Shown here: positions 22,590 through 22,923 of the stretch, piece after piece
How the letters are laid out: the number at the start of each line of letters is the position of its first letter
How positions within the stretch are numbered: the first letter of the stretch is position 1
DNA from: Crinalium sp049646245
GTDB lineage: Bacteria; Cyanobacteriota; Cyanobacteriia; Cyanobacteriales; PCC-9333
Reading direction: 5' to 3'
Assembly (NCBI GenBank): GCA_049646245.1
Contig: JBARVL010000088.1
Location: 1-22,923 of the forward strand
Length of the DNA: 22,923 bases
Made by a program: the position numbers and the translations under genes
The notes under the pieces: model-generated
What the model saw: only the letters and a program-made list of their open reading frames with translations
Databases searched by the model: none
Told to the model about the DNA's origin: nothing

Positions 22590-22611
22590 CCCTCCCCGTT
22601 GACGGGGAGGG
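22590..22611. terminator. GC-rich hairpin between convergent M50 and ligase genes
   Basis: CCCTCCCCGT (22590-22599) pairs with ACGGGGAGGG (22602-22611) and is followed by TTAGGGTGGGGTTCTT. It lies 3' of both flanking genes. The hairpin plus GGGTGGGGTTCTT tract resembles the core of the MITE-like repeats at 6219 and 19295, without their ends. Confidence 0.6.
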
Positions 22612-22625
22612 TTAGGGTGGGGTTC

Positions 22626-22923
22626 TTAATTTCCAGCTAGTATTAAATTCAACTCTTGCTCTGATAAAGGCTGTACCACCAAATCAATATTGAAACAACT
22701 ACTAGCAGCTGCTATTAATGTATTTTCTATAATTTCCATCAAATCATTACCTTGCTGCAATAAAGGTAATTTAATTGGCTGAGAAACTTCAGTTTGAAAT
22801 ACCTGACTAAAAAGAGTAGTATCTTGTGTCAACCGCATCGAACCATGTTGCAAAATAGCATTCCCACGACGCAGTTGGGCGCTACCAATAAACTTACTAC
22901 CATCTGCTAATACTAAATCAGCA
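22626..22923 (-). CDS. Lipoate-protein ligase A family protein, 3' part only
   Basis: The frame is open to the window edge, so the gene begins outside. The 98 visible residues start ADLVLADGSKFIGSAQLRR and continue RGNAILQHGSMRL, the lysine-containing catalytic signature of the biotin/lipoate ligase or octanoyltransferase fold (KxxGSAQ, here KFIGSAQ, and ILQHGS). These enzymes attach lipoyl or octanoyl groups to acyl carrier domains of dehydrogenase complexes. The C-terminal part is only helix-like and ends at the TAA at 22626-22628. Whether it is LplA, LipM-like or LipL-like cannot be told from this piece. An in-frame TTG at 22851-22853 is internal and not the start. Confidence 0.8.
   Translation of the reverse strand, partial: ADLVLADGSKFIGSAQLRRGNAILQHGSMRLTQDTTLFSQVFQTEVSQPIKLPLLQQGNDLMEIIENTLIAAASSCFNIDLVVQPLSEQELNLILAGN

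Overview
The window comes from a cyanobacterium. The direct signs are many HIP1 octamers (GCGATCGC), two copies of the photosystem I gene psaK, the cyanobacteria-specific alkane genes ado and aar, an aar-accA-SDR-folE gene order that I recall from other cyanobacteria, and abundant short tandem and palindromic repeats. I cannot name the genus from the sequence alone.

Layout. 1-3250: an RtcB-type RNA ligase gene, then a TnpB-only IS200/IS605-type element on the minus strand, then a 46-residue membrane protein. 3200-6175: a rhodanese-fold protein that lacks its catalytic cysteine, a 596-base AT-rich gap, and mutL. 6175-8390: a MITE-like repeat, a membrane-anchored SGNH hydrolase and a saccharopine-dehydrogenase-family oxidoreductase. 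8469-9853: a second copy of the TnpB element (about 88 % identical protein). 9895-11740: a two-helix small protein, a DUF2243 membrane protein and an orphan sugar-type ABC permease. 11927-19163: the alkane/lipid region: ado, a fatty acid desaturase on the opposite strand, a CFA/CNMT-class SAM methyltransferase, aar, accA, an SDR and folE. 19295-21230: a second MITE-like copy that supplies the stop codon of trpF, then psaK, a decayed fragment of a third, different TnpB, and a second psaK. 21342-22923: an intramembrane M50 protease with C-terminal CBS-like sequence, and the 3' part of a lipoate-protein-ligase-family gene that runs off the window.

How the genes work together. AccA helps supply malonyl-CoA for fatty acid synthesis, Aar reduces acyl-ACP to fatty aldehyde, and Ado converts the aldehyde to alkane. 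A desaturase and a methyltransferase now lie between ado and aar, which are usually close neighbours. The methyltransferase keeps the acyl-modifying CFA fold, but two positions of the CFA bicarbonate/active site are changed (Cys to Met127, Glu to Cys238). My main hypothesis is that this is a modified hydrocarbon locus in which the methyltransferase, perhaps with the desaturase, makes methyl-branched or otherwise decorated acyl chains or alkanes. This is inference from context, not proof.

Repeats are a second theme. Heptamer-type tandem repeats run directly up to the start codons of three genes (saccharopine-family, accA, SDR) where a Shine-Dalgarno sequence would normally lie. A 28-base palindrome family occurs at four intergenic sites. 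The two TnpB elements carry a right-end hairpin with a compensatory base-pair change, which supports a conserved structured end or guide RNA.
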